DNA of 64,000 nt from JACOTV01 sp964579395 (lineage in GTDB: Bacteria > Patescibacteriota > Microgenomatia > UBA1406 > GWC2-37-13), in NCBI GenBank assembly GCA_964579395.1, contig CAZOFT010000001.1, forward strand, positions 229,345 to 293,344. Direction: 5' to 3'. Below, piece after piece: positions 8,609-17,465 of this stretch. The notes beneath the pieces were generated by a model that had not been told where the DNA came from, did not search any database, and saw only the letters and a list, made by a program, of their open reading frames with translations. Made by a program: the position numbers and the translations under genes. Within the stretch, counting starts at the first letter, position 1. The number at the start of each line of letters is the position of its first letter.

Positions 8609-9592
8609 ATGTTTGTGACCGTGTTTATCCCGACAGGCAATCGCGCCCAAAGCCTTGCCCGCACGCTTCGCTCCCTCAAAGACCAACGATACAACCGTTT
8701 TGAAATAATCGTAGTAGACTACCGCTCAACCGATGACACGCCGCAAGTCGTAAAAAAAATGAGCTCCAAGCTCACCATCCGCCTGATTGCACAAAAAGAG
8801 AAAGGGCTGGCAAAGGCTGCAAACTTGGCGCTTCAGAAGGCAAAAGGCGATATATTTATCCGCACCGATGATGACGTGGTGATGAAGCCCGGGTGGCTTG
8901 AAGCGATTGTGCAAACGTTTGAGAAAGACTCGCAAGTAGGGGGCGTGACCGGGCCGACCATCATCCCGAAAGCATATCGTGACAACCGGGACCTGTTTGC
9001 CTATGAGGACAAATTCCGCCACGGCCCCTGGTACTGGCGACTGGTCGGATACCTCTACCTGCATGTGTTTATGGAAGGCCGTCCGTACGCGGTGAGTGAG
9101 TGGTTTGACTCCGGAGCGTTTGGACTGGGATCCAATTTTGAATCAGCCAGGCGTGAAAAGATGCACGAAATCACCAACCTGGAAGCGTGTAATTTTTCAG
9201 TCCGCACAAAACTGCTGCGACAAGTCGGTGGGTTTGATGAAGAGTATTCCGGAGTGGGGGAATATCATGAAGCTGATGCCGCATTCAAGATTAAGCACCT
9301 TGGATACACACTCATGTTTCAGCCTAAAGCAGAGCTGAATCACCTTCCGTCACAAGATGGGTTTTTTGCAGATCGCCCCGCCAGCTATCCGCGTATGGTG
9401 AATTTTATCGTCTTTTACCTGCGCCATATCAAAATCAATTCTTGGAGGAAATTGACACGCTTTTTCCTCTATATCACCTTTCAAAATTGCTATTATATAT
9501 ACACAGCCATAGCAACCAGACAGCTTGCTCAACTCGGGGCAATTCCCGGCACCATAGCGGGATTTGTGGTATATTTTCAGCGGAAAAAATAA
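8609..9592 (+). CDS. GT2 family glycosyltransferase
   Basis: 327 residues. MFVTVFIPTGNRA begins the fold, EIIVVDYRSTDDT follows near residue 29, and IFIRTDDDVVMKPGW near residue 87 carries the metal-binding DDD. A late GVGEYHEADAAF segment matches the acceptor-binding ED region of rhamnosyl/hexosyl GT2 enzymes. The end is aromatic-rich and moderately hydrophobic (one or two possible membrane-associated helices). It starts 9 nt after the aminotransferase stop and ends 3 nt before the cupin gene, inside a continuous operon. No Shine-Dalgarno sequence is visible. Confidence 0.85.
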   Translation: MFVTVFIPTGNRAQSLARTLRSLKDQRYNRFEIIVVDYRSTDDTPQVVKKMSSKLTIRLIAQKEKGLAKAANLALQKAKGDIFIRTDDDVVMKPGWLEAIVQTFEKDSQVGGVTGPTIIPKAYRDNRDLFAYEDKFRHGPWYWRLVGYLYLHVFMEGRPYAVSEWFDSGAFGLGSNFESARREKMHEITNLEACNFSVRTKLLRQVGGFDEEYSGVGEYHEADAAFKIKHLGYTLMFQPKAELNHLPSQDGFFADRPASYPRMVNFIVFYLRHIKINSWRKLTRFFLYITFQNCYYIYTAIATRQLAQLGAIPGTIAGFVVYFQRKK

Positions 9593-9595
9593 CCT

Positions 9596-10000
9596 ATGGA
9601 TTATAAAGTCACCACATTCAAACGGATCAAAGACAAACGCGGAGGACTCATCGTGTTTCTTCGCGAATCAGAGCTTGATGACGCGAAAAAACGATTCGGT
9701 CAGATTTATTTTGTGACGTTTAACAAAAAAGGGGTGGTGCGAGGTAATCACTATCATAAAAAATGGCACGAATGGTTTGGGGTCGTAACAGGGCGCGTAA
9801 AAGTAGTGCTTGAGGATGTGCGCACCGGCGAGCGAGATGAGCTTGTGTTAAGCGCCGCCAAAGACCGCTATGTCCGACTCGAAACCGGCCCCTACGTCGC
9901 GCATGCGATAATCAGCCTCACCAACACTGCGTCGCTTCTGAGCTATGCAGACAATGAATGGAAGGATCAATCAGATACCCATTTTCATAAGCTGTTATGA
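9596..10000 (+). CDS. Cupin-fold sugar-nucleotide isomerase (WxcM/FdtA-like)
   Basis: 134 residues, a single double-stranded beta-helix domain. The core motif is VRGNHYHKKWHEWF near residue 44, with the two histidines of the RGxHxH signature seen in FdtA/QdtA 3,4-ketoisomerases and in the C-terminal cupin of CapF/WxcM proteins. A second histidine, in PYVAHAI, lies near residue 100. The expected job is shifting the keto group of a dTDP- or UDP-4-keto-6-deoxysugar before 3-amination, which fits the DegT enzyme at 7493. The gene shares an ATGA junction with the following ATP-grasp gene. Epimerase or unrelated ligand binding are alternatives. Confidence 0.75.
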   Translation: MDYKVTTFKRIKDKRGGLIVFLRESELDDAKKRFGQIYFVTFNKKGVVRGNHYHKKWHEWFGVVTGRVKVVLEDVRTGERDELVLSAAKDRYVRLETGPYVAHAIISLTNTASLLSYADNEWKDQSDTHFHKLL

Positions 10001-10986
10001 GTCGTCGGGTACTCATCACCTCAGCCGGCTCAACCACTGCACTCAGCGTCGCCAAAGCGCTTCGCACTGAAAATCCGAAAGCATCGCTTGTCGGAACCGA
10101 TATCTATCCTGCGCGCGAACTTCCCAGCCATGCGTATATCGATACCGTTGAAACTATCGCACCATACACCGATGCCAATTACATCAACCAACTGACTGAT
10201 GTGTGTCGCCGCCACACCATAACTCATCTGATTCCGATTCTGGATCAGGAAGTAGAGAAGATAGCCAAGCACCGTGATGCATTTGAAGCCATAGGTATCA
10301 CCGTGTGCACGGGGTCGTATGAAAGCATCAAACGCTGCAATGATAAGTACGCCACGATTCAGACGCTTCAAAAAGCAGGCGTTGCCGTTGCGCCGGCCTA
10401 TCTGCCGGGCGACACGATCCCAGAGTATTCAGGCTATTTCATAAAACCACGACGTGGGGTCAGCAGCAATGATTGCTACCGGGTGTCTAACAAAGAAGAC
10501 ATTACCCGGTTTTGTGAGCGCGTGGAAGATCCTATGATTCAACAGGAGCTCAAAGGTGCGTTTCATGTACTGGATGTAGTGGCAGATCAAGAACACACCG
10601 TCACGGCACTTACCGCGCGACATGAAACGCAATCAAAAGCCGGAGTCGGTACAAAAGCAGTAACAGTGGATCCTGCGCCGTTTGCTTCGTTTGCACAGTC
10701 TATAGTCTCGGCATGCGCCGTGACCGGCTGCTGTAATATTGAGCTGTTTGTTGATGGAGATCTATTGCAGTTTGTCGAAATAAACCCGCGCCCCTCAGCC
10801 GGCTGCATCCTGTCTGCTGTTGCTGGGACAAACACCATCGCTATCATGCTTGATATGATTGACCACAACCAACAAGAAAATAGCAGTCTGCCGTACAAAG
10901 CCGGTATCAGTATGGCTCGATTCTGGCAGGAAACGTACCATGATGGTACACTGGTAATTCCAAATCCCTATGACACTACGCGGTAA
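9997..10986 (+). CDS. ATP-grasp ligase (CarB/PylC-like)
   Basis: 329 residues. RVLITSAGSTTALSVAKAL at the N-terminus is the pre-ATP-grasp Rossmann-like domain, as in CarB-like proteins. GYFIKPRRGVSSND near residue 145 is the ATP-binding lysine loop and FVEINPRPSAG near residue 260 gives the Glu-x-Asn Mg-binding pair. Such enzymes join a carboxylate to an amine or hydroxyl through an acyl-phosphate. Within a glycan operon next to two aminotransferases, it may attach an amino acid or small acid to an amino sugar (inference). It overlaps its upstream neighbour by 4 nt and its downstream one by 17 nt. Confidence 0.8.
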   Translation: MSRRVLITSAGSTTALSVAKALRTENPKASLVGTDIYPARELPSHAYIDTVETIAPYTDANYINQLTDVCRRHTITHLIPILDQEVEKIAKHRDAFEAIGITVCTGSYESIKRCNDKYATIQTLQKAGVAVAPAYLPGDTIPEYSGYFIKPRRGVSSNDCYRVSNKEDITRFCERVEDPMIQQELKGAFHVLDVVADQEHTVTALTARHETQSKAGVGTKAVTVDPAPFASFAQSIVSACAVTGCCNIELFVDGDLLQFVEINPRPSAGCILSAVAGTNTIAIMLDMIDHNQQENSSLPYKAGISMARFWQETYHDGTLVIPNPYDTTR

Positions 10987-11863
10987 AACCATTCTCATGA
11001 CCGGGGCGACTGGCTTAGTCGGCACACCCACTGTCGACGCGCTTCGTGCCGCCGGTGCTTCTGTCACTGTCTTATCAAGACGCCCACCAAAACAAGCTGA
11101 CGGCGTGACACATATCCCGTATGACTTGGCTCATCCGCCCGAAATTGATATTCCCGCATATGACGCAATTGTGTACGCTGCAGCCTCGATCCCCACAGGC
11201 GGACTGCAAAAAGAGTCGCAGATGCAGGCATTTGACAATACACTTGTGCCGTTTGTCCGGTTTCTTGATCGCTTCGGAGAAAAAGCGCAAAAAATAGTCT
11301 TTACAAGTACCATCGACATATATGGGCGCCCAACTGAAGCAGAGTTTGACGAATCGCATCCCACTGATCCCCAGACGCCGTATGCGCTCGCCAAGCGTAT
11401 GAGTGAGGAATATCTTCGGTATTTTGCCGCAAAGCATGAGATAGACACTACTATCCTGCGTTTTTCCCAAGTGTACGGACACAATGAGCCAAAAGTGCGG
11501 GTGATCCCGTATCTTCTGGATGCACTTATGCATGACAAACCCTTTCAATTGTGGGGCAGCGACCAGAATAAACGACGATTTTTATATGCCGACGATGCAG
11601 CGGACTCGATCACCAAAGCACTTGAAGGCACGCCCGGCACGTATCAAATCGCCGGCGACGACACAATTTCAATCCGTGCGTTAATCACGCTCATGGAAGA
11701 GATTTCCGGCAAAACGCTGACAATCGAACACAAACAGGCAGACGCTGCGCAAGCAGATCTGCTACCATCAAATACACATGCGCAAAAAGTGCTGAACTGG
11801 CACCCGGCCCACACCATGCACGAAGGCATGTCAGAAGTTATCACATCCTATGAAAAACACTGA
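10970..11863 (+). CDS. NAD-dependent epimerase/dehydratase (extended SDR)
   Basis: 297 residues. ILMTGATGLVGTP at residues 8-20 is the NAD-binding glycine motif. Tyr138-x3-Lys142 (PYALAKRMS) with FTSTIDIYG upstream forms the catalytic triad. The overall pattern is of nucleotide-sugar 4-reductases/epimerases. It starts within the ATP-grasp gene (17 nt overlap) and its end overlaps the class III aminotransferase start by 14 nt, so four genes from 9596 to 13,112 are translationally interlocked. The substrate is unknown; the context suggests it modifies the same sugar as its neighbours. Confidence 0.83.
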   Translation: MTLRGKTILMTGATGLVGTPTVDALRAAGASVTVLSRRPPKQADGVTHIPYDLAHPPEIDIPAYDAIVYAAASIPTGGLQKESQMQAFDNTLVPFVRFLDRFGEKAQKIVFTSTIDIYGRPTEAEFDESHPTDPQTPYALAKRMSEEYLRYFAAKHEIDTTILRFSQVYGHNEPKVRVIPYLLDALMHDKPFQLWGSDQNKRRFLYADDAADSITKALEGTPGTYQIAGDDTISIRALITLMEEISGKTLTIEHKQADAAQADLLPSNTHAQKVLNWHPAHTMHEGMSEVITSYEKH

Positions 11864-13112
11864 CCTCACAAAACAATACGAACCGTACATATTGCAAATC
11901 GCTCCATTTCGCGACCCGATCATAATGCGTGGAAGCGGAAATGATGTGTGGGACGTGGAGGGAAACAAGTACTTGGACATGATGTCCGGACAGTTTTGTC
12001 TGGCCTTCGGACACAGCTATACACCTTTTGTGGAGGCAATGCATACACAGATGAACGAGCTCACCCACACAAACACGCTTTCACTTACCAAGATTACCCT
12101 TGAGGCCATGAAAGAACTTGCCTCAGTCACGCATCCGACTCTCAATAAAAGCATCCTGCTCTCAACCGGTGCGGAGGCAGTAGAATGTGCACTGCGCTAT
12201 GCCAAATTTGCCACCGGCAAAAACGGTATTGTCAGCATTCGTGACGGATATCACGGACTCACTCTGGAAACACAAAGCATCTCAAGTGGCGGTCAATACG
12301 CAGCGCCCAAGACACCAGAAACATACTCGATTGAAACCCCAGACTGGGACAGAAAGGGGGATGGTATGAAAAAAGAGGAGTATTACGATATGGTGCTTGA
12401 GAAAGCAGACGATTACCTAAAACAGTACGAAGGAACGATCGCTGCATTTGTCGCCGAGCCGGTCATATCTGTCGGCGGCATGATTTACCCTGATTCGTAT
12501 TATTTTGTCGGGTTGAAAAAACTGGCGGAAAAACATAATGCCCTTTTTATTTTTGACGAGTGCCAAACCGGACTGGGAAGAGCGGGGAGTTGGTTTGCAT
12601 ACGAAGACGCGGGTGTTGTGCCGGATATATTGGTGCTGGCTAAAATTGCCGGAAACGGCATGGCGGTCTCGGCAGTTGTTGTGACAGACGATCTGGCCAA
12701 GCAAATTGAGCACAAGCTCATCCACTTCAGCTCACATCAAAACGATCCATTCTCAGCCGCCGCCTTGTATTTTGTCATTACCCACATGAAGCAAAATGAC
12801 ACCCTTACCCACATACAAACAGTCGGAAACTACCTCGTTGACACTTTGAAAACACTTGCAAAGACACAGCCACTCATTGAAAACCCACGAGGGCGCGGGC
12901 TCATGATCGGTTTTGATTTGCCGGATGAGCTTTTCAGCAAAACGCGTAATCCCGGCCAGGAACTCATCAGTGAAATGGAAAAAAGGGGAGTCATCATACA
13001 AGCCATACGACAGGGGAGAACGGTGCGCATTCTTCCCAGCTTTATTACCACAACAACACATGTTGACACCTTCATTCAAACACTCACCCAAAGCCTTACT
13101 GCTATTTCATAA
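11850..13112 (+). CDS. Class III PLP-dependent aminotransferase
   Basis: 420 residues, the usual size for acetylornithine/4-aminobutyrate/glutamate-1-semialdehyde-type enzymes. STGAEAVECALRYAK near residue 105 binds the phosphate. FIFDECQTGLGRAG carries Asp236, which contacts the pyridine nitrogen. LVLAKIAGNG places the likely Schiff-base lysine at Lys265, where most relatives read SKAIGGG or similar. Class III enzymes act on side-chain amines rather than ring ketones, so it probably makes or uses an omega-amino compound that the ATP-grasp ligase could couple (inference). It is the last member of the overlapping four-gene block. Confidence 0.85.
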   Translation: MKNTDLTKQYEPYILQIAPFRDPIIMRGSGNDVWDVEGNKYLDMMSGQFCLAFGHSYTPFVEAMHTQMNELTHTNTLSLTKITLEAMKELASVTHPTLNKSILLSTGAEAVECALRYAKFATGKNGIVSIRDGYHGLTLETQSISSGGQYAAPKTPETYSIETPDWDRKGDGMKKEEYYDMVLEKADDYLKQYEGTIAAFVAEPVISVGGMIYPDSYYFVGLKKLAEKHNALFIFDECQTGLGRAGSWFAYEDAGVVPDILVLAKIAGNGMAVSAVVVTDDLAKQIEHKLIHFSSHQNDPFSAAALYFVITHMKQNDTLTHIQTVGNYLVDTLKTLAKTQPLIENPRGRGLMIGFDLPDELFSKTRNPGQELISEMEKRGVIIQAIRQGRTVRILPSFITTTTHVDTFIQTLTQSLTAIS

Positions 13113-13122
13113 GACATTACGC

Positions 13123-14064
13123 ATGAGAAAAAAAGTAGCCATCGTCATGGCCGTATACAACCGCACAACTGCACTCAAACGATGTATCGAAGCACTGCAA
13201 AAAAATGACAATACGCTTTTTGATCTGTATTTAGTCGACAATGGCTCCTCAGAAGACGTGGCAGCTGTTGCCAAACAATACAAACTGCAATACGTGCGCC
13301 TTGCACAAAACAAGTATGTGTCATATGCGGTAAACTATGGGTTTGTGCATTTTAAGATCGCAAAATCCTATCCGTATGCGATGTTTATGGGAAGCGATGT
13401 ATATGCTGATGAGACTCTTCTGAAAGACTTGGTAAAAACCATGGAGTCCGATGCGACAATCGGTGTGACCGGCCCAACCCATTACGAATGGGGATCTAAT
13501 ACACCGCTCACATCGGGCCTGTCGATTCACCGCATCAGCAGTCTTTTAATAAATACATTAAGCCCTCAGGATCAAAAGCCGATCAATCATTTTCACAGTT
13601 TGTACCTGGTGCGAAGCAAGGCATTTGAAGAAATCGGCATGTATGACGCAGTACTCTATCCGATGATTTATGAAGAGCCGGATTTGGGAGAGCGCATGAT
13701 TCGACATGGATACACAATCAAGCCCACATTCAAAGCTGCAATCTGGCACCCCATCGGAGCGGGGAAACCCATTCAAAAACTGAAGCAGCAAAAAACACCC
13801 AAAGAACGCCTGTACAACAATCGCCCCAAAGCATATCTCTTTTTTAGAAACCGCATTTTGTATATGAGCACCTACTCATCATTTTGGCAATTTCTTCTCT
13901 TTGCCCTTTGCATCAATCCACTTATTTTTGTGTATTACATTCCCAGTATCGAACCGAAGTATGTACCTATTGCGCTGGTTGGCATCTATGACGGATTTGT
14001 GTTTGCAATTACTCACAGTCACGACTATATTTCTCAAAGAAACAAAGCAGTTTTATCTATATAA
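13123..14064 (+). CDS. GT2 family glycosyltransferase
   Basis: 313 residues from MRKKVAIVMAVYNRT. It shows LYLVDNGSSEDV near residue 40 and AMFMGSDVYADE near residue 86 as the DxD region, then a C-terminal membrane stretch (FLLFALCINPLIFVYYI). Earlier in-frame ATGs lie inside the aminotransferase gene and are rejected, because the GT2 fold begins exactly at this Met. It sits 10 nt after the aminotransferase and 20 nt before a methyltransferase, within the operon. No Shine-Dalgarno sequence is visible. Confidence 0.85.
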   Translation: MRKKVAIVMAVYNRTTALKRCIEALQKNDNTLFDLYLVDNGSSEDVAAVAKQYKLQYVRLAQNKYVSYAVNYGFVHFKIAKSYPYAMFMGSDVYADETLLKDLVKTMESDATIGVTGPTHYEWGSNTPLTSGLSIHRISSLLINTLSPQDQKPINHFHSLYLVRSKAFEEIGMYDAVLYPMIYEEPDLGERMIRHGYTIKPTFKAAIWHPIGAGKPIQKLKQQKTPKERLYNNRPKAYLFFRNRILYMSTYSSFWQFLLFALCINPLIFVYYIPSIEPKYVPIALVGIYDGFVFAITHSHDYISQRNKAVLSI

Positions 14065-14084
14065 TTACTAACTGAGCCTCATGT

Positions 14085-14873
14085 ATGAAAACAAAACCAA
14101 TCACACTCTCTGACTTTAAAGGTCACCCACACCCTGCATCCAAACTCTTTCGATTTATAGAACTGCAAACCGTTTACGAACGCACGAAAGGAAAATCATT
14201 TAAAGGACCATCGATGGATCTGGGAGGTGGAGACGGATATTTGAGCTCCATATTGTTTGATAAGCCGTTTGACTACAATGTCGACAACGGTGAAGCAAAT
14301 GACTTGCACATTGCGATTGAAAAAAAACGATACAAAAAAGTGCTTGTGGAAAGTGCCGAACACATGTCGCTCAAAGACGATTCACTCAACTTTGTATTCA
14401 GTAATTCTGTGGTCGAACATATTCCTGATATTGAAGCAGTCTTGTCTGAAGTATCACGAACCCTCAAAAAAGATGGTGTATTTGTGTTTACCTCGCCGAG
14501 TGATAAATTCAAAAAATATTTGTACGTGTCACATCTGCTGTCATCGGTCGGACTCACAAAACTTGCACAAAAATATGAGGATAAACGAAACAAAATGCTC
14601 AATCACTACCATACGTATTCACACACAAAATGGACAAAACTCCTGAAAAAACATGGACTCATCATAAAAGAATATGCGTACTACATCGATCATGAGACAG
14701 CACTGTTGTGGGATAAAATCGCCATAGAGACACGTATCCGATCACTGTGGGACAAAGACGCTGAAAAACATATGTACAAAAAATACCGAAAACAAATTCT
14801 TGAGCGCTGTAAATACGATCATGCAGAAGACGATCGCGGTGCCAGCTTGTATATCTACGCCGTCAAAAAATAA
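14085..14873 (+). CDS. SAM-dependent methyltransferase (class I)
   Basis: 262 residues. The SAM-binding motif I is SMDLGGGDGYLSS near residue 43, with an acidic post-II region (ESAEHMSLKDDSLNFVFS) and a motif IV-like SNSVVEHIPD near residue 105, as in Methyltransf_11/UbiE-like families. The C-terminus is Lys/Tyr-rich and not hydrophobic, so a soluble enzyme is expected. As the last gene before a 105-bp gap it may methylate the glycan, its lipid carrier or a sugar nucleotide. The target cannot be determined from sequence. Confidence 0.8.
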   Translation: MKTKPITLSDFKGHPHPASKLFRFIELQTVYERTKGKSFKGPSMDLGGGDGYLSSILFDKPFDYNVDNGEANDLHIAIEKKRYKKVLVESAEHMSLKDDSLNFVFSNSVVEHIPDIEAVLSEVSRTLKKDGVFVFTSPSDKFKKYLYVSHLLSSVGLTKLAQKYEDKRNKMLNHYHTYSHTKWTKLLKKHGLIIKEYAYYIDHETALLWDKIAIETRIRSLWDKDAEKHMYKKYRKQILERCKYDHAEDDRGASLYIYAVKK

Positions 14874-14877
14874 TACC

Positions 14878-14905
14878 CACTAGGAGATGGCTCTCTAGCC
14901 TGGTG
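14878..14905 (+). other. Inverted repeat after the methyltransferase gene
   Basis: CACTAGG at 14878-14884 can pair with CCTGGTG at 14899-14905 (one G-T pair), with an inner AGA/TCT stem. There is no following T-run, so it is not a classic intrinsic terminator. It lies just before the promoter of the next unit and may end or attenuate the upstream operon. Confidence 0.35.
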
Positions 14906-14964
14906 AGAATAGTGCCAATTCCTATAAGATCGTAAAAAAGCCCCGCTTTCTCAATGAAGTGTAG

Positions 14965-14978
14965 TACTATTGATAGAC
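14965..14978 (+). promoter_or_regulatory. -10 box, leaderless start at 14979
   Basis: TACTAT at 14965-14970 ends 8 nt before the ATG at 14979. This favours that ATG over the in-frame TTG at 14970, which overlaps the box. Confidence 0.5.
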
Positions 14979-17465
14979 ATGCGAAAGCACATAACACTTC
15001 ATTTCTTACTGTATCTTATCTTCAACCTCGCACTTGCGTTTTTTATTCATAGGGACATCATATTTAACACACATAATTTTGGCAGACATTGGGATTGGAG
15101 CCTATACGCAAAGCCCGAATTATATGAAAACTATTTCAAGACGTTTTTGTACGCGATAAAGCCAAATTATCATGGCTACTACGACATATTAAGCATCAAT
15201 TTGGCGGAAATCCTCTTTAAGGGGGGGATTTACACTTTCTACAGACTGTTTTTCGGAATCATTCCATTACCAATGGTGAATAAAGCTGCAGTCTTTGTAG
15301 TGCTTCCACTCATATCTTCTATTGGTATTTGGCTATTGGGAAGGTCCATAGTGAAAACAAAGGCAACACAGTATCCACGACTGCAACTAAGCATTCTCTT
15401 TGTCGCAAACTGTATCTATACCTTTTCATTACTTCTGATTTTCGATCTCCATGGAGGTGCATTAAACAGGCAAATTAGCAGCGTTGTTTTTCCCTATTTT
15501 TGGACATTGCTTTACACCTATTTTTCAACAGAATCTGATGATGACACGCGCTACATTCCACTGCTGTCATTGCTTTTTCTATTTTTTGATATATCAAATA
15601 TATTTTATTTTGCTTCCATATCAGCTGCTGTTATCTTTTTTAAGTCGCAACCTCTAAAGCGAAAACTCGGTCACTATCTGCTACTTGGTGTTGGTGCGCT
15701 GCTCATACATGCCTTCTGGATCCATGCGTTTTTTATCGGAAACCAGCTGACACTGGGTTCAATACTTCATGGAAGATCGCCAAGCTACGCAACACTTGAA
15801 CCATACTCAGCAACCTTTGCACAGCTTATCCTCAACATCAAAACCCCACATGATCTTATTGAAGGCATATATCGTTATACACCCTTTTTATTTATACCGT
15901 TTCTTGTCATATTTGGAACCATTCTTTTTGCCATCAGACATGATCGATTGCGACAGAATGAAATCAAGGTGTTTCGAGTTTTTGCGCTTTGTTATTTTTT
16001 CAGCACCATGCTGACATTAGGTACTCACAGCCTCTTTTCTATACATAAACACTTGTATCAAACTGGTGTCTTGGCATTTATTGGGGGAGCTCTTCGGTTT
16101 GCGCCAAATACTTTGAGTGCGGCAATTGTTCTGCTCTTTTTAGCAAGCAGAGCGTTTAAGCCGGACACGTATGTCAGTCAACAAAGCATAACGCGCCTGC
16201 TGCAAATAAGTGTGGGTTTTCTTATTCTTGCACACCTTTTTAATGGCTCAATAATAACACGCATACTTGACACATACCCACCGGTAAATGGGGTAAACAA
16301 TGAGGTTGGTGCATTATATGACTACCCGGATGAACCAATGCGTACGATACAACAGGAGCGTCTAATCTATTCCGTGCTGCCCATTCCATCTTGGTATAGC
16401 CCAATTTACACCGACAACGTATTTCCCAAAACGTCCCAAGGATCACTTGTCGACACATTCTTTTTGAATAAAAGCATGCTATATACCAACACGACACCTC
16501 TCTTTTCATCAGACTACTTTCATGCCGCAATCAATTATCCCAACGATCTCTTTCTATCGTTTTCCAATGTCGGAAGAATCATGCACCTCAATGAAACTGT
16601 TGCGCCAGGCCTTGAAGAATATTCCTTTTCAAAACAATGGATTACTAATGCAGGAATTAATCAATATAGCGCAAATACTCCGTTTTACAACCATCCAGAT
16701 TTTTATCCCCATGTCTATTCACCGGATACCATTTCCTTTATAGAAGGGCCGCTTGAACTTCTGTATACTAAGGTGGGTCGTTCTACAGATCCGCAAAACA
16801 CCCAGGCTGCAGCGCTTGTTAATCAGATTTCAACAAAAACTCTGCGACTGATCCGCGACAGTCAGTGGCAGCAGGCAAACCTTGAATATAAACGCAATAA
16901 CACAACCAGCTACTACATAGTTGCTCATGGTGTATCAACGCCATTTCATGTCATTCTTGCAAATGCATATCATCCTGGCTGGAAAGCCCATGTCCTTTCA
17001 ACACAGCCTCATTCGCAATACACCTCTTCAGCTGATTCTATTACGCATACATTTGTTCCTTTTCCCGGAAACCGGGCTACACAGGCTACTTCTGAGTCAA
17101 TTGCATCATATCTGCAAGCAGGAATTATGTCTCCTATTCCAAATGGTACGCAACAGCTTGGCTACGTGTCCAAACAATATCATCAGTCAATTCAAAATGA
17201 CATGTTGCAATTTGACACACAAAAACCGATAGCAGACATTGGTGATGAGAATCATTTTAAAGCGAATGGTTTTGCCAATGCATGGATGATTGATCCGAAA
17301 TCGTTATGCAAAACGGAGACATCTGAATGCAATCAGAAACAGGACATTGTGATATGGGTTGAGTTCACACCACAAATTGCGTATCGGTATGCACTTCTGA
17401 CATCATGCATTAGCATACTTATGTTGATTGCGGTCTCATATTATTTATCACGCGCAAAGTCATGA
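14979..17465 (+). CDS. Large polytopic membrane protein (GT-C/YfhO-like topology)
   Basis: 828 residues. About eleven hydrophobic helices occupy the first ~430 residues. Then comes a long hydrophilic segment (~430-795), expected outside the cell, and a final helix just before the stop. The first loop contains HNFGRHWDWSLY, an Asp-bearing position as in GT-C transferases, and the layout resembles YfhO/arabinosyltransferase-type proteins. The family is not recognised with certainty. The following gene begins with an ATGA overlap, so the two were probably selected to act together in surface-glycan assembly. Its codon choice looks more AT-rich than the GT2 operon upstream. Confidence 0.65.
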   Translation: MRKHITLHFLLYLIFNLALAFFIHRDIIFNTHNFGRHWDWSLYAKPELYENYFKTFLYAIKPNYHGYYDILSINLAEILFKGGIYTFYRLFFGIIPLPMVNKAAVFVVLPLISSIGIWLLGRSIVKTKATQYPRLQLSILFVANCIYTFSLLLIFDLHGGALNRQISSVVFPYFWTLLYTYFSTESDDDTRYIPLLSLLFLFFDISNIFYFASISAAVIFFKSQPLKRKLGHYLLLGVGALLIHAFWIHAFFIGNQLTLGSILHGRSPSYATLEPYSATFAQLILNIKTPHDLIEGIYRYTPFLFIPFLVIFGTILFAIRHDRLRQNEIKVFRVFALCYFFSTMLTLGTHSLFSIHKHLYQTGVLAFIGGALRFAPNTLSAAIVLLFLASRAFKPDTYVSQQSITRLLQISVGFLILAHLFNGSIITRILDTYPPVNGVNNEVGALYDYPDEPMRTIQQERLIYSVLPIPSWYSPIYTDNVFPKTSQGSLVDTFFLNKSMLYTNTTPLFSSDYFHAAINYPNDLFLSFSNVGRIMHLNETVAPGLEEYSFSKQWITNAGINQYSANTPFYNHPDFYPHVYSPDTISFIEGPLELLYTKVGRSTDPQNTQAAALVNQISTKTLRLIRDSQWQQANLEYKRNNTTSYYIVAHGVSTPFHVILANAYHPGWKAHVLSTQPHSQYTSSADSITHTFVPFPGNRATQATSESIASYLQAGIMSPIPNGTQQLGYVSKQYHQSIQNDMLQFDTQKPIADIGDENHFKANGFANAWMIDPKSLCKTETSECNQKQDIVIWVEFTPQIAYRYALLTSCISILMLIAVSYYLSRAKS

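Noticed and set aside
7480..11863. Recoded TGA (glycine, as in some CPR groups)
   Set aside because: TGA ends several genes (7482, 8599, 10000, 11863) exactly at neighbour starts, so the standard stop assignment holds.
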